Shown: positions 9,330 to 20,344, numbered from the stretch's first letter. The stretch: DNA of 64,000 nucleotides from Prorocentrum cordatum (GCA_963575745.1 CAUYUJ010003592.1:186001-250000), one strand, 5' to 3'. The notes: generated from the sequence alone by a model not told the origin. Numbers and translations are program-made.

Positions 9330-9781
9330 AATCTCAAAGGCAAGGGTGTTGGCACGGAAGGAAATTGTTTGCTGGGGGCCGACTAGGCCGCGATGTGGGA
9401 TCCCCCAGCCCTTGGTGCGGCCTCTCGGCACCTCGGCGCGAGGACGCCAGGGCAGCACTATCTGAGAGACCACGCCGTTCTGCGGTCGCGGGGGCCTTGA
9501 CCTCCTCGCGCCGTAAGTTGTGCCCTGGAAAATTGGTGTTTGCAGACGCTTTAGCCTCCTTGATGGGATCTGGCACTCGAATCAATTCCCACTGGAGGCC
9601 GGCTCTGAAGCCGAGCGATGCGATGCGGTGTTCCCCCCCCTTTCCCCAGAGGGGGCGTCAGAAACCCGGCGTACCTCCCGTTGGGAGCGACGGGGTTGGA
9701 AGTGTGCGAAGTTTCTGTTGGCTCTCGAGGGCTTTCCTGCTCTGGGGGTCATCTCGCGCAAGGCCCGTCTCACTTCGCTGA
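9330..9781. other. No gene seen
   Basis: Short ORFs on both strands without recognisable domain, splice signals or repeat structure. Confidence 0.3.
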
Positions 9782-10186
9782 CGTTGGGCATGCCCCTCGA
9801 CAGGAGGAACACTCAAGAGTTGTAGAACAACATGCCTTGGGACGCTTTTGTCGATTCTGTTTGGACGATGTCTGAGACTATGTTGGCTGTGTGTGTTTGT
9901 CGTTTGTTTATTGTTCATTTCTCCTTATCTTAGACAAGCGAGCCTCCAAAACCCTATAGTAGGATCGGGCCGGACGAAAGGGTGGGATTGGGAAAGGGGG
10001 GGGTACGAAATTTGCTGCATGCAGCTGGTTTCGGCCTCACCGAGGAGCCCATTCCTCGATACATAGCCGCCTCTGGCGCCGGGAGGCGCCGGGAAAATCA
10101 GCTACGTGAGCTGATTCTCAACCCCCCCCTTTGCAATCCCCCCCTCTCGCCCGACCCGATAGGAGTGCATGCCCGACTTAGTACCT
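9782..10186. mobile_element. TTAAGTCGGGC MITE relative split by another element
   Basis: Left end GTTGGGCATGCCCCTCGACA at ~9785, right end GTGCATGCCCGACTTAG ending ~10186. The element at 9965-10159 sits inside it, flanked by TAGGA duplications. Confidence 0.55.
9965..10159. mobile_element. TCGGGCCGGACG inverted-repeat element, copy 2, with 5-bp TSD
   Basis: Starts TCGGGCCGGACGAAAGGG and ends CTCTCGCCCGACCCGA. TAGGA abuts both ends (9960-9964 and 10160-10164). 195 bp. Strongly similar to 4222-4417. It lies inside a TTAAGTCGGGC MITE. Confidence 0.85.
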
Positions 10187-10387
10187 TCTCGTCGCTCAGG
10201 CGGGCTCCCCGCCCCCGTGCGGAGCGCCCCCCCGCCGCCGCGAGGGCCCGCCGCGCAGTTCGGCCTGGTGGACTTCGGGCTGGCGACGGACGCGAGGCGG
10301 TGGCGCACCGGCCAGGAGCTGGCTGCGCGGCGGTCGGGGCGGGCCACTGGCCTCGAGCGAGGGCAACGACAGGGGGGGGATAGGCTG

Positions 10388-10470
10388 CTCCAACCTACTT
10401 TAGCCTTGATCAGCAGAAAGAGCTTCGAGCGCCAACAAAAAGCACCGAAACGCAAGGGTTTTCGCAGGGG
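10388..10470 (+). repeat. Dispersed repeat (CCAACCTACTTTAGCC), copy 1
   Basis: CCAACCTACTTTAGCCTTGA followed by AGAAAGAGCTTCGAGCGCC. A second copy is split by the element at 10510 (right part from 10704) and a third is at 23768-23880. This uninterrupted copy serves as the empty-site reference for that insertion. Confidence 0.7.
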
Positions 10471-10509
10471 GGGGGATTGGCACAGGGGTTATGATGCTCC
10501 AACCTACTT

Positions 10510-10703
10510 TCGGGGGCGGAAAAGAGGGGGGTGATGACTAGGGGGGGGTGGATATCATGGCGGGGGTCATGATATTTCCCCAGATTTCATGGCGCCTCTT
10601 CTTATCTCATTACGTCCCTGGCCCCCCCGCTGGACCGCGCACATGCCGCCGGTCATGATTTGCACCCCCCCCTCGTGGACACCCCCCTCTTGGCCGCTCC
10701 CGA
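10510..10703. mobile_element. TCGGGGGCGG inverted-repeat element, copy 2, with 5-bp TSD
   Basis: 194 bp. Starts TCGGGGGCGGAAAAGAGGGG, ends CCTCTTGGCCGCTCCCGA. TACTT abuts both ends (10505-10509, 10704-10708). The flanks join into CCAACCTACTTTAGCC, exactly the uninterrupted sequence at ~10392 and ~23768. That confirms both boundaries and the 5-bp duplication. Confidence 0.9.
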
Positions 10704-10825
10704 TACTTTAGCCTTGATCAGCAGAAAGAGTTTCGAGCGCCAACAAAAAGCACCGAAACGCGAGGCTTTTCACGTGTCGGGCCCTGGGAGACACTCGCCC
10801 GACACTGTTGTGACACTGTTTCGAC
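10704..10825 (+). repeat. Dispersed repeat (CTTTAGCCTTGATCAGC), copy 2, right part
   Basis: Continues the repeat interrupted at 10510, with GTCGGGCCCTGGGAGAC and CACTGTTTCGACA, which also appear in the copy at 23768-23880. Confidence 0.65.
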
Positions 10826-10831
10826 AGGATA

Positions 10832-11030
10832 TATGGGGAACAGAAAGTGAAATAAACATAAAAACTCGGAGGTCCGCGCGAATTTCTCAGATCGGCGCTG
10901 GGGCCCCCCGGCGGCGCCTCCGGCGCCGCCCCTGGCGCGCTCCGCGCGCCATGGAGGGTGGTCCAGCGCCGATCCAAGAAATCCGTGCGGACCTTCGCGT
11001 TTTTATGTTTATGTCACTTTTTGTTCCCCT
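10832..11030. mobile_element. GC-core palindromic element, copy 2, with likely TSD
   Basis: Best-preserved member. The left arm reads GGGGAACAGAAAGTGAAATA, then AACATAAAAACTCGG, then GGTCCGCGCG. The right arm is its near-perfect complement over ~65 bp, ending TTTTTGTTCCCCT. AGGATA flanks both sides (10826-10831 and 11031-11036). The core is CGGCGCC-rich. Confidence 0.8.
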
Positions 11031-11036
11031 AGGATA

Positions 11037-11225
11037 GGAACAGGGGGGGAGGTAGCAACCCCCAATCGCCCACTGATCGCCGATAGGGGCTCCATGGCCC
11101 CAACCTGCCCAGGGAGGTGCGGACTCCCTATCGGAGGCCCATCGCCGATCTGTCGGTGGTGCATCGCCGATTCCATGTCGATGCATCCCCAGTTATGCCA
11201 GTCCGCCCCGATCGTTCCCCCCATT
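11037..11225 (+). repeat. CGCCGATTCC / GATGCAT repeat, copy 1
   Basis: Contains ACTGATCGCCGATAGGGGC, GCCCAGGGAGGTG, GCATCGCCGATTCCATGTCG and TATGCCAGTCCGCCC. Similar blocks lie at 28010-28205, 33985-34145 and 34755-34870. In two cases (here and 28010) it directly follows a GC-core palindromic element. Confidence 0.65.
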
Positions 11226-11229
11226 GCCT

Positions 11230-11700
11230 TTCAATCAGCCTGCATAGTCAGGACTGGCAATTTTCCTTAGGGTACCCTTGCAGCCTTGCCTCCTCGGTCC
11301 ATCCTTGGCCACTTTCGCTGGCCTCGCCCTGCTCGCCCTTGGCCACTTTCGCTGGCCACTTCTTGCTGGAAACGGGTCCTGAGGTTCTTCGCCGTTCTCG
11401 AGCCCTCTGGGTCCTCCACGGGCTCCCTGGGCCGTCCGAGAAGGACTGCAGGATGAAGGGAGCTCGTCCTGGGGAAGGCCCCGGGGTCCGGGACCCGTTT
11501 CCGACAGGACCCGTTGCGCCCATGCCAAGATCTCGAGACCGTTGCGCAGCGATCGGGGCGGGCCACTGGGCTGTTGCCCTCCACAGCTTTTCTGTGAGGG
11601 TTTCATTCAGCATTCAGGAGCGCCGAGTATACGGGGTGCCGTGATCCGGACCCGCTGGGGCACCCGTTCCCTCCCGTTGTTTCCAGTGATCGCTGTAGGA
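11230..11700. other. No gene seen
   Basis: Several overlapping ORFs but no domain. Short internal direct repeats (CTTGGCCACTTTCGCTGGCC) occur at ~11306 and ~11338. Confidence 0.3.
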
Positions 11701-11734
11701 TGCCCATCTCTCCACCGAAATTTGGCAGGGCGCG

Positions 11735-11925
11735 CCGCTGGATCCCCCCCCCCCTCCCCCCCTTTCCCGAACCCCCCCCCGTCCCTCGCTTTCCCGGTCC
11801 GTCGTCGGGGACCCCCCCCTCTTCCCCTCCCTTTCAAAAGGAGAGGGGGGAGGTTCCGACACCCCCCCCCTCCTCCCCTCTGGTGGCCGCCAAATTCGAC
11901 CCCCCCCCCTTCCCCCCTTTCGCCA
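11735..11925 (+). repeat. Poly-C block, left flank of the satellite cluster
   Basis: Long C runs broken by GGATCC and ATTCGACCCCCCCCCTTCC. The reverse complement of 14340-14500 carries the same landmarks in the same order, so the satellite cluster between them appears flanked by inverted C-rich blocks. Low complexity limits confidence. Confidence 0.5.
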
Positions 11926-11983
11926 CGGTGCCCCCGGTCTCCGGATCCCGACCTACCAACCTGAACGCTAATCCTCACCGTCG

Positions 11984-12032
11984 CCCGAACCCTTAGCCCT
12001 AACCCCCAAACCAAACCCAAACCCTAGCCCCA
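11984..12032 (+). repeat. Degenerate telomere-like stretch
   Basis: Heptamer-like C/A-rich run with CCCTTAG, CCCTAAC, CCCAAAC and CCCTAG. It resembles degraded CCCTAAA telomeric repeats. It sits immediately before the CACTACT satellite. Confidence 0.5.
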
Positions 12033-12039
12033 AACAGCA

Positions 12040-12395
12040 TTCACTACTCATTACGCAGTACCCACTACCCACATTTCACTACTCGCTACTCACTACTCAC
12101 ATCTCACCGCGCACTCTTCACTACTTACTACCCACGACGCGCTACCCACTACTCGCCACTCCCTACTCACTACTCCCTACCCACTACTCAATACTCACTA
12201 CTCACAAAACACAAATCACTACGCACTATCACTAATCGCAAATCACTACTCACCCAATAACCACTATCCACTACTCACGACTCACACTTCACTACTTATT
12301 ACTCAGTGCCCACATTCACGACCCACTATCCGCTACTAGCTTCCCCTACTCCCTACACAATACTTACTACTCTACCCACAACTCATGATACCGGA
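12040..12395 (+). repeat. CACTACT-type satellite, block 1
   Basis: Degenerate 7-to-10-bp repeats of CACTACT / ACTCACTACTC, continued after an interruption at 12835-14310. Confidence 0.9.
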
Positions 12396-12414
12396 GAAAA
12401 ACCCCAATCAGATT

Positions 12415-12650
12415 TTTGTAGGGCTACAGGGCTATTGAGCTCTAGAGCTATACGGCTATCGGGCTATAGGGCTATAGGACTGTGACCTATAGGGCTATAG
12501 GGCGATGGGGATATAGAGTTATATGGGATATGGGGCTATAGGGATATAAGGTTATTAGGGCTATAGGGATATAAGGCTATAGGTCTACAGGGCTATAGGG
12601 CTATACGGCTATAGGGCTACAGGGCTATAGGGCACTGGGCTATTGGGCAC
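12415..12650 (+). repeat. GGGCTATA satellite
   Basis: Tandem 8-9-bp units GGGCTATA(G) with variants (GGGATATA, GGTCTACA). Unrelated to the satellite on either side. Confidence 0.9.
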
Positions 12651-12785
12651 CCCCGGGCACCCGGGCACCCCCGGGCACCCGGGCACCCCCGCGCACCCGG
12701 GCACCCGGGCCCGGCCACCGAAATCGGCCACCCGGGCACCCCCGGGCACCCGGGCACCCGGCCCTGGCCACCGAAATCGGCCGCT
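12650..12785 (+). repeat. GGGCACCC satellite
   Basis: CACCCGGGCACCCCCGGGCA-type repeats, ending in two copies of GGCCACCGAAATCGGCC. Confidence 0.9.
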
Positions 12786-12834
12786 CATTTCACCTCAGCT
12801 TTATATTCGCTAGGACCCCTACAGAAGCAAGCTC

Positions 12835-14310
12835 TGATGGGGGAACTACTCACTACTCCCTATTCCCTACTCGCAACTTCCAAGTCACTAATCACCACTC
12901 ACTACCCAGTACTCGATACTCACTACTCACAAAATGTCCACTATCCACTCAGCAATACTCACTACCCACTAACCACTATGCGCGACGTACTACGGAGTAT
13001 TCACAATTCACTACTCACTACGCACTGCCCACCACTCACTACTCACTATGCGCTACTCGCTACCCATTACGAAATATCTACTACCATCTACGCACTACTC
13101 GCTACTCACTACTCACTACTCCCTCCTCCCTACTCACTAGTCACTAGTCTCCAAGTCGATACTCACTACTCACTATTCACGACGCACAACTCACTAATTT
13201 TTATTCGCTAATCCCCACTCGTACCCACTACTCAATACCCACTGCTCGCTTCTCACTACTGTTCACCCACCACTTACTCCTCGCTACTCCCTACTCGGTA
13301 CGCACTACTCCCTGCGCGCTGCTCACTACTTACTCCTGACTACCCCCTCCTCGCTACTCACTACTCACAACGCCTTACTCGCTACTCACTACTCACTACT
13401 CGCTACTCCCTTCGCCCTATTCGCTACCCGCTACGAACTTTCCACTACCCACAACTCACTACTCACTACGCTTCCGCTACTCACCACTCACCACTTTCTA
13501 CTCACTTCTCCCAACTCACTACTCACCATTCACTATCAAGTACTTAATACTCACTACTCATTAAACACTACTCACTGCCCACTACTCACTACTCACTAAG
13601 CACGACTTACTAAACACGAACCACTATGCACTACTTACTACTGAGTATTCACAAGTCACTACTCACTCCGCACCGCCCACAAATCGCTACTCGCTACCCA
13701 GTACGACATATTCACTACCCATTACTCATTATTCCCTACTCACTAGTCCCTAGTCGCAAGTCGCTACTACGCACTACTTACGATTCACGGCTCAATTATA
13801 CACACATTACCCACTATTCAATACCCACTTGTCGCTTCTCACCACTCACTACTCGCTACTCCCTGCTCCCTACCCGGTACGCACTGCTCCCTACGCACTA
13901 CTCAATAGTGACTCCGGACAACTCCCTCCTCACTACTCACTAATCACAACGCCTTATTCGCTACTCACTATTCGCTACTCACCACTCACTATTCAGTATT
14001 GTCTACTCATTGCGCGCTACTCATTACTCACTACTCACGCCTCGCTATTCGCTATGTCTTATCCCCATCCCTACTCCCTGCTCACTACTCACTATGCACT
14101 ACTCACTATACACTTATTCAGCCCGCACTACTCACTACTCAGGATTCCTTACCCACTACATCCCATTACTCATTATATTCAATAATCACTACGCACTACT
14201 CACTACTACCACTACCCATTACACACTACTCACTATTAACTACTCACGACTCACTGCGCACTAGTCATTATCAAGTACCCACTACTCTATCACCAATCGC
14301 TATACAAAAC
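12835..14310 (+). repeat. CACTACT-type satellite, block 2
   Basis: About 1.5 kb of degenerate CACTACT/CACTACTCAC repeats. Long ORFs here (YSLLTTHYSLL-type) are translations of the satellite. Confidence 0.9.
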
Positions 14311-14335
14311 ATGTGATTCTTTTTTCACTACCCGA

Positions 14336-14500
14336 GAGGCCCCCTCCCCAGCCACCTGTTCGGCGCAAACGGGGGGAAGGGGGGGGGTCGAACCCCCCCC
14401 CTTTCCAGCGCCAAGTTGGGGAGGGGGGGGGGGATCCGGACCCCCCCCCTTTAAGGGGGAGGGGGGGATCGAACATCTCCCCCCCCTTTGTTTGTGCGTC
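14336..14500 (-). repeat. Poly-G/C block, right flank of the satellite cluster
   Basis: Runs of G and C with GGATCC and TCGAACCCCCCCCC; see 11735-11925. Confidence 0.5.
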
Positions 14501-15560
14501 GGCGAGGACGTGTGCATCCTGTCATCGGCGAGGATCATCGGGGAGCATTTTGAATCATCCTGCGAAACAGTATACGCATGAGGTCGTAATATGCACGGGA
14601 AATGGACGTCCGAGCGATGGCAGGGCAAGGTGCAGCTGTTCAGGGTTTTCGGCCACAAAGGTGCCCTTTTTTCGTGTATGTCTTCCGGTGTTTTCGTAGA
14701 TGTTCGGCCTTTTCCAGACGTTTTACTTCAGGACGGAGGTTTTATTGTCATCCTTGTCCTTTGGGGGCCCTCTCCGGGCCCCAGGTCCGTCAAAGACAGC
14801 TCAGGATGAAAGACCACTCATTAGAGTAGGATATCGATTAGAGAGTTGATGAACCCCAACAATGTAAATTCCAATTCTGGATGTATGTATACATATATAT
14901 ATATGTACACACGGGCATCCTACGTATTCCAGGTGCGGAGACAGGACGTCTACCTACATGAAGTTTTAGGATTGCAGAGGCATCGCGTTGGGGATCTTGC
15001 GTGGCCTGGGGCTGCATCGTGTACTAGCGTCGAAGTTCTCGCCGCTTTGCCTGGTCTTTGATACAGTTTGGGCTGAAAGACCGCAAATTCCATGTTTGCG
15101 TTCGGTTGTCTGTCCCTCAAAATACCCCGACGATCAATCGAACACCGCGAATGGGGGCCTTCTGTTTGGCTTTTCTGATGCCTTCTCATGGCCGTCGACT
15201 TTGTTTTTGTGCTAAGTGCTGTGTAGCTGCGAGTTGTTCCTCACTATGCGAGTCCTGGAATCCAGACGCGCGCTATCACACAACTTTCTTCGTCCTTCTG
15301 ACCATCGTGCGTTTTTGGAAGTCTCAAAGCCTCATATGTGTTTCCTTCAAAGCCTCACATGTGTTTGGAAGCCTCCCCGCCATGGCGTGTTTGTCTCATG
15401 ATCGTTTTGATAACTGTTCGGTTCAAATCGCTCTGTATTACCATCATGTGTTCTCGGCTTCAATTTCGCGCTGACTTTTCCTGGGCGTAACGTTCGGACG
15501 ACTTGCGGGGGTTGGAAGGCAACGTGGGAGGAAATGCGGGCGACGATACATAATCAATTG
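14501..15560. other. No gene seen
   Basis: Lower-GC stretch with overlapping ORFs up to 138 codons. No domain or exon structure is recognised. A small TA-rich run lies at 14886-14905 and a short direct repeat (CTCA(T/C)ATGTGTTT) at ~15332-15365. Confidence 0.3.
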
Positions 15561-15889
15561 AATGTTGGTTTGCCAACCCGCCCGCGCGTACCTTGAGAAG
15601 GGGGAACCAGTCGTCGGAAGAGGGGAGGGAAACCCGTCAGAGGAGCAGAAGAAGGGGGATGAGGATGAGGACGCAGAGTCAAGGTCGGAAAGCGCAGGAG
15701 GAAGTGGGAGAGTTGTTGGGCGGAGATCCGCGCAGACCGGGGCTGGAGTCTGACGGGGAGGAGGCCGATGATGATGCAGAGAGAAGGTCAGGCCAACGAG
15801 GAGGACCAGGCAGAGGAGAAAGATAGCGATGCAGGCGGAGGGAGGTGAATGTGCAAAGGGTGGGCGAGTGGCGGGGGGGTGATGATGAC

Positions 15890-15956
15890 AAGGTTACGTC
15901 GGGCCTGTCCCTGACATCCAAAATTCGCCTGTTGGGGACACGCCCAACTTAACCTT
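15890..15956. mobile_element. Short TTAAGTCGGGC MITE derivative (67 bp)
   Basis: Left AAGGTTACGTCGGGCCTGTC, right GGGGACACGCCCAACTTAAC, essentially two terminal repeats with almost no interior. Likely an internal-deletion derivative. Confidence 0.7.
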
Positions 15957-16084
15957 TTGGATTGGGATTGGGGGAGGAGGTCGGATTGGGGGAGATTTAA
16001 AGGTGGGGAGGAGGGAGTTCGGATTGCGGGGGCGGAGGTCGGACGCCGTTGGCACAGGACGGGCGCTGGACGGATTTGGGAGGC

Positions 16085-16238
16085 GTTTCTCGGGTTTTGC
16101 CTGGAGGGGAAAAGACACACAGACACAATTCATCGTCGACGCCCCAGGGAAACTTTGGAAGATATGGCAAGTGGGGCGGCAGGGCGAAGACCCAGAAAAA
16201 ACAGGAAAATAGGGGGAATCCCGGGAGTTGTGTGAATC

Positions 16239-16240
<2 letters not shown>
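16085..16240 (+). repeat. Dispersed repeat (CACACAGACACAAT), copy 2
   Basis: CACACAGACACAATTCATCG, GGAAGATATGGCAAGTGGGG and AATCCCGGGAGTTGTGTG match the copies at 1341, 20042 and 23885. Confidence 0.65.

Positions 16241-16334
<94 letters not shown>
16239..16334 (+). repeat. (TA)n-(GT)n microsatellite
   Basis: About 65 bp of TA followed directly by about 30 bp of GT. Confidence 0.95.
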
Positions 16335-16337
<3 letters not shown>

Positions 16338-17960
16338 AGGGCTCCTTTCAAGACGGGCGGTGGGCGGATCTGGGAGGTTTTTTGCCGGTGTTGCCGGGAC
16401 CAAGAGGGAGCGGGGAGGAGGGGGCATGGGTGCGGCGGGATTGTGCCTGTGGGCGCCCGCGGGCACCTCGTGGGCGCCGCCTCTTTGGCGCCTCGTGTGC
16501 TGGGGGTGGCGAGCCGTGGACGGCAACACCAACCACAGCACTTTGCTTCTGCTGGTACGTCGCCACTGGGTTCCTGTAGAGGGCGTTCCTTGGCAAGCAC
16601 GTCGTTCCCGTCCTCGCCGTGAGCCTGCGCTCGTTCCCTTCTCCCCCTCTTTGTTGATTAAAGCTTCGCGCGGCCCGCTCAGCTTCGACCGGAAGAGGTG
16701 CGCTCTCGACCCGCGAATCCAAAACACAAAAAGTGTGTTGTGGGGTGCGGCGAGGGTTTGGGTTTCGGGCGCGTCCGTTTCGTTCATGTACATACCTCTA
16801 CCTGTCTACAGTGCCGTTTCTAATACACGCTCCGCGTTCGGATCATGTATCAAAAATGCAGGGATTTGGTATCAAAAACAACGATGAGTTCGTGCATACA
16901 TTTATTCATGCATTAGTCATGTATTGAAGACCATATGTTTAAACATCATATGTATTGAGAACTGCCCTGTAGGGTTAACCCCTGCGGGGCTGCGATAATC
17001 AGTTAATCGATGTACATGATCGCTTCTGCTTCCTCCCCAGTGGCAGACCCGCATAAATTCGTGTACATGCCCTGGAGATGCCCCCTGGTTGTGTACAGGA
17101 ATTCGCCTACTGGGGAACAGGTGAGAGGCGAGCTGAGAATTGTTTTGGCGCTCGCCCATAGGAAGCGCCCGGACCCGCATAGAGGGTCCCAGACAGCCAC
17201 ATGCTAGCTCTTAGAGAGGCCCAGAAGGACCCCCAACGATGTCATACCGAAAGCCTGTGGTATGAGATGGTTTGAGCCCGCCTCGAGGGCCCTCTCGGAG
17301 CTCTGTCGGCCTTCCTTGGATTGTCGTTTTGCCCCAAAGACGGCCCAGTAGGGCTCTGGACGGTCCAGAGGGAGCTCCAAGAGAGGCCCAAAATGATTGC
17401 CGTGAGGGACCCCAAGAAAAGGACCGCCGATTGCATTATCGCTCGGGAACCTCATGGGAGCCATGTTGGGCCATTGTGGGCCTTTTGGGTGTGGCAACAG
17501 GAGAAGAGACATGTTATTTCCGCTGGAGCCAGATAGGTCACGGACCTGTCTGATCGTTGAAGCTAATATTCGTATTCACGAATACTGGACATCTGCAACA
17601 TTGGTCCAACTTTCTCTAGGTTTAGATGTCCCCATCAAGGAAAACAGTTATTGAGGTCCGTGCCCGCTGCCTGAGTTGCGACAGAGACTAGCTGAGCTTC
17701 CCCGCCCAGCTTGGGGACCTGACCCCATGCTGCAGAAGAGTAGACACAGCAACCGAACAGAGGAAGAAAGGACTATAAGAAAGAGCTGCTCAGATCGACT
17801 GGCGAGGCAGCAGAGGTTGGGGAGAGAGTGAGAGAGAGAGAGGAGGGGAGGAACCATCACCACCACTGGAAACCACCGGGGAGACGACGACGTCCTGGGT
17901 CCAGAACTCCTTCCACGAAAACCTGGTGTCGCGACAGGATCGTGTGCGGTCGATTTCGGA
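16335..17960. other. No gene seen
   Basis: No domain recognised. Short ORFs on both strands only. It lies downstream, in transcript orientation, of the copia remnant; no LTR could be paired by eye. Confidence 0.3.
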
Positions 17961-19600
17961 GCCCTAGTCTATCAGCACGAGCCCGCCATTGGCCATGAGG
18001 TCGGACAATGCCGCGTTTTTCTTGGTGATGCCGTCTTTCGTGAGAGAGTCGATTGGCATGCGTCCGTGCGGGACCCACCGTATTTTTCCCTGGGCCCGCT
18101 CCCCGGCCTCGCAGATGATAGCTAGGTCCAGGGCGGTTCGGTGGTCCTGGACATTCGCGTTACTTTCCAAGTGCATCGTGCCATAAAGATGTATGGCATC
18201 TGCAACATTGAACTTGCCGCTCGAGTGAGCCAGGGTGGGAGTCTCGTCTCAGCACGTCGTTAATGGTCCAGAGGCCCTGACACAGTCAGGTAGATCAACG
18301 TCCCGGAGCACGACATCTCGATGGAGCGCCTCGTGGTATTCCACCTCCGCCACGGCAGCTGAGAGCGCTTGCGTCTCTCCTGCCTGTGCCTAGGGGACTT
18401 GACGCCGTAGCTTACAGCTCCCCGCCATCCGAGAACGGACGCCTTGACCGAGCGATTCTCGTGCACCGACTGGTCCGTAGCCACTGCCATCCAAGCTCCT
18501 TGGGTCGGATCGGCTCGTAGGCCTTCACCGTCGGAGAAGTTCGCCGCCGATCCCACACCTCCAGCATGCGAGAAGGACACGATTGCCATGCGGTCTGGGC
18601 TCCACTTCCAGACAGTGGGGCCCTTCTGGAGGCGGCAGCACGCAGATGCCGAACAAGCTTCCGGGTCAAACTCACGTCGGAGACGGTGGGATCCCAGAGA
18701 CGACCCGCCAGTATATTCGCGATGTTTAATGCATTTGGTTGGGATTCCTAGGCGACCCGATCAAACTTGTATGCAAGGAACCTGAGCGTGTAGAACTCTT
18801 TCGGCTCGAGTTGGGTGCACTTACTGGTCACTCTACCGCGTGCTAGACTGATCGGGCAGATCTCTTCCTGGCTGTACTGTTCTTGATGTATGAGAACCTG
18901 GCCTGGAGAAAAGGTAACCCGACTACCACCAGAGTCAGCAGCGCTAGAAATTGCAGTCCCTGTACCTTCCGAATTTGGATCGGGCCTCGGTGATCTTTCT
19001 GAGCCAGGTCCTGGAGTCTGGGTCGGAGCTGCCTATGCAGACATCGTCGGCCTCCAACCTTCCGACGCAGCTTGCCCATCCCCCCCCTCCTCCACCTCCT
19101 CCCCCTCCCCCTTCTCCTCCTCCAACCCCCTTCCACCCATTCCGACAGCACGTGCCCAACACCCCCAACAGATCCAGGGGGGGGGGGGGGCGATTATTGC
19201 CACATCCAGGGCACCGAAGCCACCAGCACGGCTCTAGTAGGTTACACACGAAGCCGTGTTGTTCCAGATATCTCACAACCGTGGTACGCCAGGCCATAGG
19301 AGCGCCATCTAGACCGTACACGTTGACCAGTAGGTGGATGAGGGATCTGAGCTCCAGGTCGATTCCACCACATATTTCAACGTATATCTGGCCCTGGGTC
19401 CAGGACATGGGGTCGGACTGACAAAAGTCGTTCTCGAAGTCGGCGATATCGCTCAACATCCCGAAATTGGACATGACCTGTGAACATCATTATCGATGGC
19501 GTCTGTGGGGTCTGGGCGTACGCGGCGAGGGAGCCTGAGTCGGGGTCTCGATCCTGTGGACGAACCACCTAGACTGAGCGTCGGGCGCCGCGAAGGTGCC
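17961..19600 (-). pseudogene. Degenerate Ty1/copia retrotransposon pol (RT and RNase H)
   Basis: Minus-strand remnant of a copia-type polyprotein. In transcript order there is an RT fragment at ~19474-18944 (a YGLDGAPMAWR segment matching the copia YGLxxAPxxW motif, and LEADDVCIGSS, equivalent to the catalytic VDD region but reading ADD). A frame change follows near 18950, then the RT thumb/connection region (LARGRVTSKCTQLEPKEFYT). Next comes an RNase H-like part (VSFSHAGGVGS, TQGAWMAV) at ~18600-18260. The conserved C-terminus (DHRTALDLAII, KIRWVPHGRMPIDSLTKD) is at 18176-17961. Stops and frame changes separate the pieces, and a poly-Gly insertion made of GGA repeats (~19080-19190) interrupts the RT. 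Non-functional. Confidence 0.75.
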
Positions 19601-20040
19601 TTGCACCGGTTTCCATCTTTTTACCAAATCTTGATAGATATGATGCAGTATGGGCAAATGCCTGATCAAGCCGCCTGTTTAGGCGGCATCACCAAGACCG
19701 CGCCTGTCTGCACAATGGCAGCCCACTCCTTTTATCTGACGCCTGGAACGTCGACCATTCAGCAGGGTAAGCTTCTTGATGTTGACCTCCTCACCCCGGC
19801 TGGCCGCGAAAGTGCCCCCTTTCTGAAGGCTCACGCCGCTCCACTCGAGGTCTGGCTCCTGACTCACGATCCTGGTGATCACCCCTCCCACAGGACCTGG
19901 CATCACCCCAAAATCCTCGACCTCCTTGCGGCCCCTGCAGCATCGAGCTTCATACCTCTTACGAGCCGCAGTGAATGATCTCGCTCGCCCGCTGGCAGGG
20001 CAGATGGTAACGCTTTTTGCTATGGTTATGAGAGAAATCA
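19601..20040. other. No gene seen; possible further copia remnant
   Basis: Lies upstream of the copia RT in its transcript direction but no gag or integrase motif is recognised. Confidence 0.25.
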
Positions 20041-20041
20041 G

Positions 20042-20200
20042 GTGGAAACAAAAACACACAGACGCCATGAATTGACGATCCCTTCAGAAAATACGAAAAT
20101 ATGGAAACATCTGGGAGGGGGGGGGGGAAGGCGAAAACCCATAAAATGTGGAACAAAATTGGAAATCCCGGGATTTGTGTGCATTAATTTGCCCCTGGGC
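20042..20200 (+). repeat. Dispersed repeat (CACACAGACGCCATGAATT), copy 3
   Basis: Shares CACACAGACGCCATGAATT, AAAATATGGAAACATCTGGG and AAATCCCGGGATTTGTGTGC with the other three copies. Confidence 0.6.
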
Positions 20201-20344
20201 CCCTTCAAGGAAACGCTCCTCGACCTCCTCGGGCTCAGGGAGTTCCGGTGGCCGGCTCCTGGGAGGGGACCTGAGCCTTCGACGTGGCGTCCGCTGCTCC
20301 ATGGCCCGGACCCTCCTCCGCCAGTCCTGGAAGGCTCGAGCCTG

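Noticed and set aside
12415-12650. CTATAGGG words resembling phage RNA polymerase promoters
   Set aside because: They are units of a tandem satellite and nothing indicates promoter use.
12837-14316. ORFs of the YSLLTTHYSLL type
   Set aside because: Translations of the CACTACT satellite.
14988-15474. ORFs of 75 and 138 codons in lower-GC sequence
   Set aside because: No homology recognised and no acceptor or start context; left as unassigned.
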